From Clostridia bacterium (GTDB lineage Bacteria; Bacillota; Clostridia; Oscillospirales; CAG-272): a DNA stretch of 57,450 bases. Below the pieces are notes generated by a model. It searched no databases. It was not told where the DNA came from and worked only from the letters and a program-made list of their open reading frames with translations. This document shows, piece by piece, positions 8,606 to 16,612 of the stretch. The translations under genes and the position numbers were made by a program. The stretch lies in contig JAGBCV010000012.1 in NCBI GenBank assembly GCA_017937845.1, positions 1-57,450 of the forward strand, written 5' to 3'. Numbering within the stretch: the first letter of the stretch is position 1; every line of letters starts with the position of its first letter.

Positions 8606-10141
8606 ATGGGCAGAATTATTTTCAACGAAGACCCAAATCATTTTATTTACAGCCGCGCAAAGGCGGGGTGCAAAAAAATTACAAAAGAAGACCTGGTGGA
8701 TTTCATCAAGCAATACGAGGGGACGGACGTGACCGATTTTATGATTTGCGTCGGCGCGTCGATCCCGTGGTATCGCTCGAAGCGGCTGAAGGACATCATC
8801 ACGCAATACAAGGAATGGGTGCGTGACGGCAAGGACAAGCTCTATATGGGCGGAGAAACGGAGCTTATTTTCTCCTGTATCAACCTTTTGACGGAATATG
8901 AAGAAGCGTATGGGGAAGTCTTTTACGATACGTGGATACCGACGCTCCGCGAGATCGGTATCCGTCCTTGGCTCAGCATCCGCATGAACGATATCCATGA
9001 ATGTACGCAGGAGGATTCCATTCTTTTCAGCGATTTTTACAGAGAAAACCGCGAACATAACCGCGCTTCGCACAGGGGTGCTGTCGGATACTACGATTAT
9101 GCACTGGATTACATGAACGAAAACGTGCGGGAGCATTATCTGACCGTCATCGAAGATGCGCTGGAGCACTTTGATGCGGACGGCTTGGAGCTGGATTGGA
9201 TGCGCGAAATTTATTCCATCACGATCGGGCGCGAATACGAGGGTATCGCCGTCATCAATGCATTCATGCGCGAGGTTTACGCGATGGTGAAGCGTATGGA
9301 GGAAAAGCGCGGACATAAAATTCCGATCGCCGTCCGTTTGCCCGATACGCCCGAAAAGGCGCTTCGCCTGGGCTTTGACGTATTTGATTGGGTGGAAAAC
9401 GGGCTTATCGAGCTGATTACGGTCACACCGAGATGGTCGAGCGTGGATAACGATATGCCCATCGACCTTTGGAAACGGATCTTCAAGGGGAAACCCGTGG
9501 AGATCGTCGCGGGGCTTGAAATTCTCATCGATGCTTACAACAGACGCGGTCGAAAATATGAATATAACACCTTGGAAACGGCGGTCGGCTCTGCCTGCGC
9601 GAATCTTTGGCAGGGAGCGGACGCGACTTATCTTTTCAATTACATGGACATTCCCGCGGCGAAAGATGAGCATACGTTTTTGACGGGTGAACGGTATCGG
9701 GACTTTCTCAAAACGGTGGGCGATTACGAAGCGTGCGTAAGTGCAACGCGCCGTCATGTCGTAACGTATAACGACGTTTCCGCCATCGGCGTGGCAGGCA
9801 AAAAACAGCTCCCCGTAAGGCTTTCGGGTGACGGCAAGCCGTTAAATTATGAAGCGCTCCGTCTTGTGACGGGGGATATCCCGAGAAGCAGACGTGTGAA
9901 CGTCGTTTTAGGTATCGAGGCAGATGGAGATTTTGATGTTTCGGCGCTTTTTGTCTATCTCAGCGCGAAAAAATGCGATTTTTTGGAGGAAAGAGCGCCT
10001 TTTGCACAGCAATATGCGGATATACGCTATTTTGTCTATACCTTGGAAAACGACGGCACGCTTCCGCCCGTTTCCGTCATCGAAATGGGGCTTTCCGCAG
10101 GGAAAGCCACGGTGCATTGGGCTGAGATTGAAATTTTGTGA
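8606..10141 (+). CDS. Cytosolic glycoside-hydrolase-like protein (GH10-like TIM barrel)
   Basis: The 511-residue protein begins without a signal peptide behind a strong AAGGAGG site, so it is intracellular. Residues about 40-370 read as an (alpha/beta)8 barrel, including IRPWLSIRMND, HFDADGLELDWMRE (a typical beta-strand with candidate acidic catalytic residues), PIAVRLPDTPEKA and GLIELITVTPRW. The last 130 residues form a beta-rich C-terminal domain. This resembles the loosely defined family-10-like glycosyl hydrolases of gut bacteria. It is probably co-transcribed with the transporter 27 nt upstream and would act on the imported compound. Enzymatic activity is inferred only from the fold. 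Confidence 0.7.
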   Translation: MGRIIFNEDPNHFIYSRAKAGCKKITKEDLVDFIKQYEGTDVTDFMICVGASIPWYRSKRLKDIITQYKEWVRDGKDKLYMGGETELIFSCINLLTEYEEAYGEVFYDTWIPTLREIGIRPWLSIRMNDIHECTQEDSILFSDFYRENREHNRASHRGAVGYYDYALDYMNENVREHYLTVIEDALEHFDADGLELDWMREIYSITIGREYEGIAVINAFMREVYAMVKRMEEKRGHKIPIAVRLPDTPEKALRLGFDVFDWVENGLIELITVTPRWSSVDNDMPIDLWKRIFKGKPVEIVAGLEILIDAYNRRGRKYEYNTLETAVGSACANLWQGADATYLFNYMDIPAAKDEHTFLTGERYRDFLKTVGDYEACVSATRRHVVTYNDVSAIGVAGKKQLPVRLSGDGKPLNYEALRLVTGDIPRSRRVNVVLGIEADGDFDVSALFVYLSAKKCDFLEERAPFAQQYADIRYFVYTLENDGTLPPVSVIEMGLSAGKATVHWAEIEIL

Positions 10142-10148
10142 TAAAATA

Positions 10149-10185
10149 AAAAAACACCGAAAATTTTGAATTTTCGGTGTTTTTT
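10149..10185. terminator. Bidirectional terminator between the GH10-like gene and the MGS-like gene
   Basis: A perfect 17-bp stem (10149-10165 with 10169-10185) around a 3-nt loop, with A-run and T-run on opposite sides. It lies between the converging GH10-like (stop 10141) and MGS-like (stop 10208) genes and serves both strands. Confidence 0.9.
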
Positions 10186-10207
10186 GAGGGCTTTTTGCCC
10201 GCTTTCG

Positions 10208-10642
10208 TTATATTTTGACCTTTTTTGCGTGGTTGTATTCCGACTTGGGATTGATAAAGTTTCTCCAATCGAGGTCGCCGCGGTCGAGCGCAGTGATGAC
10301 AGCTTCTGCCGTTGCGATATTAGTGGCAGTGGGGATGTTGCTTCTGTCACATTCACGCATGAGCATGGCGTCCTTCAGCATGGCTTCGGGTTCTTCGGTA
10401 TTCTCTCTGAAATAGAGAAGGACGTCGATCTCGTCGTATGCCACACGGGATGCGATCTGCTGAATACCGCCTTCAGAGTCGGGAAGAAGCTCCTCTACGG
10501 GAAGCCCCGTTGCCTCCGCGACGAATCTGCCCGTCATTTTCGGCGCGCAAATATTGTGCTTTGCGAGTACCCCGCAATATGCAATGCAAAACTGGACCAT
10601 CAGTTCTCTCTTGGTTTCGGATGCTATAAGCGCAATTTCCAT
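10208..10642 (-). CDS. Methylglyoxal-synthase-fold protein, catalytic residues not conserved
   Basis: The 144-residue protein aligns by eye with methylglyoxal synthase (MgsA, about 140-152 residues): MEIALIASETKRELMVQF at the start, GGIQQIAS in the middle and NIPTATNIATAEAVI near the end. MgsA makes methylglyoxal from dihydroxyacetone phosphate using an Asp in the motif GGDQQ. Here that Asp is Ile (GGIQQ), the ATGTTG phosphate loop reads APKMTG, and the second acidic region (WDPLNAVPHD in E. coli) is also lost. It may therefore be a ligand-binding domain rather than an enzyme. The start at 10642 gives a family-like N-terminus; a TTG at 10675, close behind AAGGAAAGG, would add 11 residues. It follows the MinD-like gene on the same strand. 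Confidence 0.75.
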   Translation of the reverse strand: MEIALIASETKRELMVQFCIAYCGVLAKHNICAPKMTGRFVAEATGLPVEELLPDSEGGIQQIASRVAYDEIDVLLYFRENTEEPEAMLKDAMLMRECDRSNIPTATNIATAEAVITALDRGDLDWRNFINPKSEYNHAKKVKI

Positions 10643-10683
10643 AAAAACTACCGGCATTGCCTTGGGGCAACGCAATCCTTTCC

Positions 10684-11472
10684 TTATTTTAATTTGCGAA
10701 GTTTGCGAATGCCGTCGAAAAGTTTTCGGCTTTCTCCGAGTGTTCTGGCGGCGATGTTGTCAAATGCGCGGGTGATGTTGAAGCTGAGCATTTCATCCAT
10801 GAGGATGCCCTTATTGCCTGCGGCGATGAGCTCCGGGTCGTAGGGAACGATACCGAGAAGTCTTAAAGAGGTGCTGTCGATAATGGATATCGCCTCGTCC
10901 TTGCCCTTTTCCACAGAGCGCCCCGAAAGCTTATTGATGATGAGCCTTCTTCTGCGAACGCCCTTGCTCATCAGAAACTCAGACGTTCTGTCTGCCGCGC
11001 GGATGGCGGCGCGTGTCGGCTCTGCGATGATATAGGCGGTGTCGGCAACGCCTGCCGCGAAGGCGAGCGGTTCTCCGATGCCGCCGGGGGTATCTACGAA
11101 GATGAAATCGTAGCTTGCCGTGGACACAAGACGGTTGACGACGGATTTGAATGCGAAGGTATTCATTCTGTTTTCAAAGCTGTACGGTGCGGCGATGAAA
11201 AAGAGATTGGCGTTGCGCTTGTCGCGCAGAATGGCGCGCTCCATCGGGATCCTGCCGAATGCGATATCGCTGATATCGTATATGACATCATCCGACATTC
11301 CCGTGATCAGGTCAAGACAACGGTTTCCGAAATCGCAGTCGATGAGAAGCACGCGGCGACCGCGTCTTGCGACTGCCATTGCGAGATTGGCACATACGGT
11401 CGATTTTCCGACACCGCCCTTGCAGGAGGTGAAGAGAATGACTTGTGTACCGAGGGAATTGCTGATGTCCAT
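10684..11472 (-). CDS. minD: MinD/ParA-family ATPase
   Basis: The 262-residue protein has a deviant Walker A motif (CKGGVGKST, residues 17-25), an IDCDFGNRCLD switch-type segment, and a Walker B-like region (FIFVDTPGGIG). A short basic amphipathic C-terminus (LFDGIRKLRKLK) resembles a MinD membrane-targeting helix. MinD normally cycles on the membrane to place the division septum. Here neither minC nor minE is adjacent, and the downstream partner is the degenerate MGS-like protein. It could equally be a FlhG-like or other MinD paralogue. The gene has its own promoter at 11533-11561. Confidence 0.85.
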   Translation of the reverse strand: MDISNSLGTQVILFTSCKGGVGKSTVCANLAMAVARRGRRVLLIDCDFGNRCLDLITGMSDDVIYDISDIAFGRIPMERAILRDKRNANLFFIAAPYSFENRMNTFAFKSVVNRLVSTASYDFIFVDTPGGIGEPLAFAAGVADTAYIIAEPTRAAIRAADRTSEFLMSKGVRRRRLIINKLSGRSVEKGKDEAISIIDSTSLRLLGIVPYDPELIAAGNKGILMDEMLSFNITRAFDNIAARTLGESRKLFDGIRKLRKLK

Positions 11473-11532
11473 AGTGAAACCTTGCCTTTCATACCTTCTG
11501 GAAAAGTTTGTTACACAAACTATGCCATAGGT

Positions 11533-11561
11533 AGTATATCATTTTTTGGTTGATTTGTCAA
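11533..11561 (-). promoter_or_regulatory. Sigma-A promoter for the MinD-like gene
   Basis: Minus strand -35 TTGACA (11556-11561), 17-nt spacer, -10 TATACT (11533-11538), preceded by TGA (extended -10). The leader is about 55 nt. Confidence 0.85.
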
Positions 11562-11665
11562 TATTTTTACTTGATTTGCAGAAAAAATTGTGAAATATTT
11601 TGTTGATTTGTTTTTGTATACAAAAGGTCTGTTTTGAAAACAAGAGATGCGTCGTTTGGCGTATC

Positions 11666-12847
11666 TTATGCGTGATGCTTGATGACGACGGTTTCGAGCG
11701 TTGCGAACGCCTCGTCCTCGAGCGCCTTGACGTCGACCTTTTCTTCCTCGCGTTCTACCTTCCAAAGCTCGGGGCGTGTGCGGGGATGGCGGGGGGTGAA
11801 TACCGTACAGCAATCCTCGTAGGGAAGAATGGACGTTTCAAAGGTGTCGATCTCGCGGGAGATGCGGATGATCTCTTCTTTATCCATGCCGATGCAGGGA
11901 CGGAATACGGGACGGGAAACGACGCTATTGGTAACGCCGAGCGCCTGCATGGTCTGGCTTGCGACCTGACCGAGGCTTTCGCCTGTGATGAGCGCGTCGC
12001 ACGCGAACTTTTCGGCGGTGCGTTCGGAAAGACGCATCATGAAGCGGCGGAGCAGGAGCGTGAAGTAATCTTCCTCACAGGTGTCGCGCAGGACCTCTTG
12101 TATCTTGGTGACGGAAATGATGTGAACGTGGATATCGCCCGTATACGCGGTGAGCTTTTCCGCAAGCGCGAGGACCTTTTCGCGTGCGCGTTCGCTGGTA
12201 TAGGGGAAGCTCTCAAAGTGCATCGCGTCCAGACGGACACCGCGCTTGGCGATCATAAAGCCTGCGACGGGGCTGTCGATACCGCCCGAAAGCAGGAGAA
12301 GACCCTTGCCGTTGGAGCCGATGGGCATACCGCCGATGGCGCGTTCCTGTCCCGCGCAGATATATGCGGCATAGTCGCGGATCTCCACGCGAACGGCAAC
12401 GTCGGGATGATGCACGTCGACGCGCTTATGACCGCCCGATGCTTCCAAAATGGCAGCGCCGACTTCGGCGGAGATTTCGGGAGATTTGAGCGGGAATTTT
12501 TTATCGGAGCGCTTTGCCTCGACCTTGAAGGTCTTGGCGTCTTCAATATAGGGCATGAACTGCGTTTTGACCGTTTCGAGAATGGCACCCATATCCTTTT
12601 CGGTTTCGATGGCGCGGCTGACGGCGGAGATGCCGAAGGTATTTTTGGCGGCGATATACGCGCCTTCCACGTCGGCGTATTCCTCGAGCGGTTCGATGTA
12701 TACGGTGCTTTGTACGGAATAGATCTTGAATTTGCCGAACGGCTCGGTGCGGCGCTTCAAAATATCGCGGAGAAGCTTTTCAAAATGATTGCGGTTGGCA
12801 CCCTTGAGCGCGATTTCGCCGTATTTGCAGAGAATGATTTCTTTCAT
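11666..12847 (-). CDS. thiI: tRNA 4-thiouridine synthetase ThiI (no rhodanese domain)
   Basis: ThiI adenylates U8 of tRNA and transfers sulfur to form 4-thiouridine; in some bacteria it also feeds thiamine synthesis. The 393-residue protein has an N-terminal ferredoxin-like/THUMP region (residues about 1-165), then the PP-loop ATP-pyrophosphatase core (LLLLSGGIDSPVAGF) and the DCCTVFTPRHP sequence near the C-terminus. It lacks the C-terminal rhodanese domain of the E. coli enzyme, as is normal in Firmicutes, where a cysteine desulfurase delivers sulfur directly. No such desulfurase (nifZ/iscS) lies beside it here. The start ATG at 12847 follows AAAGG. Confidence 0.95.
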   Translation of the reverse strand: MKEIILCKYGEIALKGANRNHFEKLLRDILKRRTEPFGKFKIYSVQSTVYIEPLEEYADVEGAYIAAKNTFGISAVSRAIETEKDMGAILETVKTQFMPYIEDAKTFKVEAKRSDKKFPLKSPEISAEVGAAILEASGGHKRVDVHHPDVAVRVEIRDYAAYICAGQERAIGGMPIGSNGKGLLLLSGGIDSPVAGFMIAKRGVRLDAMHFESFPYTSERAREKVLALAEKLTAYTGDIHVHIISVTKIQEVLRDTCEEDYFTLLLRRFMMRLSERTAEKFACDALITGESLGQVASQTMQALGVTNSVVSRPVFRPCIGMDKEEIIRISREIDTFETSILPYEDCCTVFTPRHPRTRPELWKVEREEEKVDVKALEDEAFATLETVVIKHHA

Positions 12848-12876
12848 GAATCTTGACCTTTCTTTTGATTTTCTAC

Positions 12877-12905
12877 TTGAACTTGTGTTGTTTTTATATT
12901 ATAAT
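12877..12905 (+). promoter_or_regulatory. Sigma-A promoter for the zapA-U32-maf-nth run
   Basis: A -35 TTGAAC (12877-12882), 17-nt spacer and -10 TATAAT (12900-12905) give a leader of about 110 nt before zapA. The -10 region is nearly palindromic, so a thiI promoter on the other strand may overlap it, though I could not find a matching minus-strand -35. Confidence 0.7.
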
Positions 12906-13021
12906 AAAAATATTACAGATATTTGCTTGTAAATGGCGTTCCACTTTATATTATACGCCCTTTACCGTATAAATTCAATGCCAAAAATCGAAAAATATCA
13001 AAGATAAGGAGAAATTTTCCG

Positions 13022-13258
13022 ATGAAAAACAATCATAAATTAAATATTGCGGGGGTGGAGCTCCCGCTTTCCTCCGATCACGATGAAAAATACGTACAGG
13101 CGCTCGCCTCCGAGCTTTCGCGCAGGATCGGCAATATGACCCTTTCGCAGGCGGGCGTTTCCAAACTCGAAGCGGCGATCGTTTGCGCGCTTGACCTGCT
13201 CGACGAGAATTACCGTTTGCAGCTCGAGATCCAAAACATGAAAAAGGGTAACAAATGA
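13022..13258 (+). CDS. zapA: Cell-division protein ZapA
   Basis: ZapA is a small cytoplasmic protein that bundles FtsZ filaments at the Z-ring. The 78-residue protein has the family pattern: a beta-hairpin start (KLNIAGVELPLSSDHDEKYVQ), a first helix (ALASELSRRIGNM) and a coiled C-terminal helix (DLLDENYRLQLEIQNMKKG). I chose ATG 13022 because AAGGAG lies 10 nt upstream; the frame is open further back but that stretch is AT-rich promoter leader. Its stop overlaps the next gene by 4 nt (ATGA), so the two are translationally coupled. A zapA just before a U32 protein gene is a common Clostridia arrangement. Confidence 0.9.
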   Translation: MKNNHKLNIAGVELPLSSDHDEKYVQALASELSRRIGNMTLSQAGVSKLEAAIVCALDLLDENYRLQLEIQNMKKGNK

Positions 13259-15303
13259 TGAAGCCCGAACTTCTTTCTCCCGCAGGCTCTCCCGCCGCAC
13301 TGGAAGCCGCCGTCATGGCGGGTGCAGATGCCGTTTACTTCGGCGGTCAGAGCTTTAACGCACGCAAAAATGCGGAAAACTTTAACGATGAGGAGCTTCT
13401 TGCGGCAGTTCGCAAGTGCCGTCTGTACGGCGTGAAGACCAATATCGTTCTCAATACCCAGCTCTATTCCGCAGAGCTTTCGGGTGCGCTTTCCTTGGCG
13501 GAAAAGCTCCTTTCCTATGGCGCAGATGCGTTTATCGTTGCCGATATCGGACTTGCAACGGAGCTTCTCCACCATTTTCCGGGTGTTGAGCTTCACGCAA
13601 GTACGCAGTGCAGTGGGCAAAATGCGCTTTCCGCAAGGGCGCTTGCCGACATCGGCTTTCGCCGTATGGTCGCGCCCCGTGAGCTTCCGTTTCGTGACAT
13701 TAAGGCGCTTTGCGAAGCCTCTCCCATCGAAACGGAGATCTTCGTTCACGGCGCGCTTTGCGTGAGCCATTCAGGACAGTGCCTTATGAGCTCCATCATC
13801 GGCGGCCGAAGCGGTAACAGAGGGGAGTGCGCGCAGCCCTGCCGTTTGCCGTATCAGACGAAAAATCCGTATCCGCTTTCCCTGAAGGACCTCTGTCTTG
13901 CCGCATATATGCCTGAGCTTATCGATGCGGGCGTGGCATCGTTCAAGATCGAGGGCAGAATGAAAACGCCCGATTACGTTTACGGGGTCATTTCCATCTA
14001 TCGCAAGCTCATCGACGAGCACAGAGGCGCGACGGAAGAGGAGATCCGCAAAATGGCGAGCCTTTTCTGCCGCTCGGGCTTTACGGACGGTTATCATACC
14101 GAAAAAATCAACAAAAATATGCTCGGTGTTCGCACCGATTCCGATAAACAAACGACGGCTTCTTCCGAAAAGATCGTGATGACGCCGAGAAAGATCGATA
14201 TTTCCTTGAACGGTGAATTTCTCGTCGGCAAGCCTGCCGTGCTTACGGGCAGGGTGGAGCGCGAGGGCGTTCTTTATGAACACAAAATTACGGGCGATAT
14301 TTGCATCAAGGCTGAAAAAACGCCGACGAGCCCCGAAAGACTCTCGGAAAACCTTGCAAAGCTCGGTGCAACACCGTTTCGCGCCCTTGACGTTTCCGTC
14401 AATGCCGACGACGTGAACGTGCCGATCTCCGCGGTCAACGCGATGCGCCGTGAGCTTGCTTCCGCGATGGAGGAAGCGCTCATCGGAAAAGCAAAGGAAT
14501 ATCCGAAATTTACGAAGCTCACGCTTCCGCGCGGCGCGGTAGAATCGAGCGAAAAGAGCGCGTATTTTGCCTTTTACGATGCCGTGACAAAGAAAGCCAA
14601 GGGCTTTTTTGACCGCATTTTCGTACCGCTTACGGAATATATCGCGCATATCGACGATGCGAAAAAATATCAGAATATCGGTGTGGCGCTCCCGCCCGTA
14701 GCGTTTGACCATGAGCTTCCCATGGTGCGCGAGATGGCGAAAAAAGCCGTTTCGGCAGGCTGCAAAACGGCGCTCGTTTCGGGCTTTTGGCAGAGCGAGC
14801 TTTGCGATGAATTGGGACTTGAAAAGCACGGCGATATCCGACTCAACGCTTACAATTCGACGAGCGTTTCGGTCTACGCGGAAAAGCGCTTTGCTTCTCT
14901 CGTGCTTTCTCCCGAGATCGGTGCTTCGGCAAGCATGGGCGTGGCGTCTGCCATTCCCAAGGGATATATCATTTACGGCAGGCTTCCGCTCATGACGATG
15001 GAAAAATGCGCGATTCGTGATATGATGCTTCCGAACGTCATGAGCTCGGCAAGCTGTCATTATTGCGATACGCATAGATTTTCGACGCTTACCGACAGAA
15101 CGGGCGCGAAATTCCCGATGACACGTGAATTTCAGCACCGAAACGTCATTTATAACAGCGTGCCGACCTATATGTCGGACAAACCGCTTGCAGGGCTTTT
15201 TTCGCACGCGATTTTCACGGATGAAACGGCAAACGAGGTCGATGCGATCATCGATGCCATCCAAGATCGCAAGCCCGCGAAAACGAAATTCAGAAGATTA
15301 TAA
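13255..15303 (+). CDS. U32 family peptidase-like protein with DUF3656-type C-terminus
   Basis: This 682-residue protein belongs to peptidase family U32. Members once described as collagenases are now linked to prephenate-dependent tRNA or 23S rRNA hydroxylation (TrhP, RlhA). The N-terminal TIM-barrel-like part has the signature ELLSPAGSPAALEAAVMAGAD, ELHASTQCSGQN, and the conserved segment EIFVHGALCVSHSGQCLMSS. Nearby cysteines (GECAQPC; later CHYCDTHR) are suited to binding a metal or Fe-S cluster. The second half (from about residue 320) is the extended region of the long U32 class. It is coupled to zapA by a 4-nt overlap. Activity cannot be read from sequence alone. Confidence 0.88.
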   Translation: MMKPELLSPAGSPAALEAAVMAGADAVYFGGQSFNARKNAENFNDEELLAAVRKCRLYGVKTNIVLNTQLYSAELSGALSLAEKLLSYGADAFIVADIGLATELLHHFPGVELHASTQCSGQNALSARALADIGFRRMVAPRELPFRDIKALCEASPIETEIFVHGALCVSHSGQCLMSSIIGGRSGNRGECAQPCRLPYQTKNPYPLSLKDLCLAAYMPELIDAGVASFKIEGRMKTPDYVYGVISIYRKLIDEHRGATEEEIRKMASLFCRSGFTDGYHTEKINKNMLGVRTDSDKQTTASSEKIVMTPRKIDISLNGEFLVGKPAVLTGRVEREGVLYEHKITGDICIKAEKTPTSPERLSENLAKLGATPFRALDVSVNADDVNVPISAVNAMRRELASAMEEALIGKAKEYPKFTKLTLPRGAVESSEKSAYFAFYDAVTKKAKGFFDRIFVPLTEYIAHIDDAKKYQNIGVALPPVAFDHELPMVREMAKKAVSAGCKTALVSGFWQSELCDELGLEKHGDIRLNAYNSTSVSVYAEKRFASLVLSPEIGASASMGVASAIPKGYIIYGRLPLMTMEKCAIRDMMLPNVMSSASCHYCDTHRFSTLTDRTGAKFPMTREFQHRNVIYNSVPTYMSDKPLAGLFSHAIFTDETANEVDAIIDAIQDRKPAKTKFRRL

Positions 15304-15315
15304 TGGGTAATATAC

Positions 15316-15930
15316 ATGAAAAAACTTGACATTGTTTTGGCTTCCGCTTCTCCGAGAAGAAAAGAGATTTTGGAAACGCTCGGAATACCGTTCCGCATCC
15401 TTGTTTCCGATGCCGAGGAGAACGCCTCTCCCGAGCTTGCGCCCGAGGAGTTCGTCATGCAGACGGCGCATGAAAAATGCAAAAACGTGGTCGAAAAGCT
15501 CCGCGCAGACGGTACGCTCACGCGGGATACGCTCGTCATCGCTTGCGATACCGTCGTGGTTTACAGCGGTTTTATCATCGGCAAGCCCAAGGATGAGGCG
15601 CACGCTATTTTGACGCTCGGTATGCTCTCCGATTCTTGGCATTCCGTTTTCTCGGGGCTTGCGATTTATTATAAAGGCAGGGTCGCTTGCCGCGCGGCGA
15701 GAACGAACGTGAAATTCCGAGATATCTCCGAAAGGGAGATCAAGGCGTACGTCGATTCGGGTGAGCCGATGGGCAAGGCGGGCTCTTACGCCATTCAGAT
15801 GAAGGGCGGCGCGTTCGTGGAGCGCATCGAGGGCGAGTTCAACAACGTCGTGGGACTTCCCGTGGCGGAGATGCTTTCGCTTTTGCGTGAGGAATTTGGT
15901 CTTGAACTGCTCGATGTGGCAATGTATTAA
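15316..15930 (+). CDS. maf: Maf-family nucleoside triphosphate pyrophosphatase
   Basis: Maf proteins hydrolyse non-canonical or pyrimidine NTPs (dTTP/UTP type) to monophosphates and have been tied to cell-division arrest. The 204-residue protein shows the phosphate-binding start (LASASPRRKEIL), ACDTVV, GKPKDEAHA and the C-terminal GKAGSYAIQMKGGAFVERI motif. The Q-M-K residues in that motif may indicate substrate class, but I do not assign one. It starts 12 nt after the U32 gene with only a weak GGGTA ribosome site. Confidence 0.94.
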   Translation: MKKLDIVLASASPRRKEILETLGIPFRILVSDAEENASPELAPEEFVMQTAHEKCKNVVEKLRADGTLTRDTLVIACDTVVVYSGFIIGKPKDEAHAILTLGMLSDSWHSVFSGLAIYYKGRVACRAARTNVKFRDISEREIKAYVDSGEPMGKAGSYAIQMKGGAFVERIEGEFNNVVGLPVAEMLSLLREEFGLELLDVAMY

Positions 15931-15941
15931 GGGAGGATATC

Positions 15942-16592
15942 ATGCTGACGCTTGAAGAAAAAAAGATTCGCGCGGCAGAGGTCGTACGGGCACTCGAAGA
16001 AAAATATCCCGATGCGACCTGCGCGCTGAAATACGAGGGTGACCCTTGGCGACTGCTCGTGATGGGTAGGCTTTCCGCGCAGTGTACGGACGCGAGGGTG
16101 AATATCGTTTGCGAGGAGCTTTTCCGCCGTTTTCCCGACGCGAAGGCGATGGCGGACGCGCCCATCGGTGAGATCGAAAGGCTCGTGTATTCCTGCGGCG
16201 TATACAAGGTCAAGGCGCAGAATATTAAGGATTTTTCCCGCATCATCGTGGAAGAATTTAACGGCAAGGTCCCCGATACGATGGAGGACCTGTTGACGCT
16301 CCCCGGGGTCGGCAGAAAGATCGCCAATTTGATTCTCGGGGATATCTACGGCAAGCCTGCCATCGTCGCGGACACACATTGCATCCGCATTTCCAATCGC
16401 TTAGGGCTTGCAAATAGCAAAACGCCCGAAAAGGTGGAGAAGGCGCTTGTGGAGATCGTAGACCCCGAAAAGCAATCGGATTTTTGTCATAGGCTCGTTT
16501 GGTTTGGCAGAGAGGTCTGCGATGCAAGGAAGCCTGATTGCGAAAATTGTATGTTCAGGCATTATAAATGCCTTGAAAATGAAGAAAAATAA
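15942..16592 (+). CDS. nth: Endonuclease III (DNA glycosylase/AP lyase)
   Basis: Endonuclease III removes oxidised pyrimidines and cleaves at the abasic site. The 216-residue protein has the helix-hairpin-helix (LPGVGRKIANLIL) that carries the catalytic Lys, the catalytic Asp in VADTHCIR, and a C-terminal [4Fe-4S] ligand set, C-x6-C-x2-C-x5-C (CDARKPDCENCMFRHYKC). Length equals the family norm. The ATG follows GGGAGG by 6 nt and lies 11 nt after maf. Confidence 0.96.
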   Translation: MLTLEEKKIRAAEVVRALEEKYPDATCALKYEGDPWRLLVMGRLSAQCTDARVNIVCEELFRRFPDAKAMADAPIGEIERLVYSCGVYKVKAQNIKDFSRIIVEEFNGKVPDTMEDLLTLPGVGRKIANLILGDIYGKPAIVADTHCIRISNRLGLANSKTPEKVEKALVEIVDPEKQSDFCHRLVWFGREVCDARKPDCENCMFRHYKCLENEEK

Positions 16593-16612
16593 ATCGGAAA
16601 AGGAGAATTTCT

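Noticed and set aside
7340..9757. 805-codon minus-strand frame opposite the transporter and GH10-like genes
   Set aside because: Arg/His/Asp-rich mirror frame of two well-supported plus-strand genes; no domains.
10208..10642. Standard methylglyoxal synthase call
   Set aside because: Fold resembles MgsA, but the catalytic Asp and phosphate-loop residues are replaced, so the enzyme name was withheld.
12923..13021. Longer zapA with an N-terminal 33-residue extension
   Set aside because: The added codons are AT-rich leader; a proper ribosome site sits just before the internal ATG at 13022.
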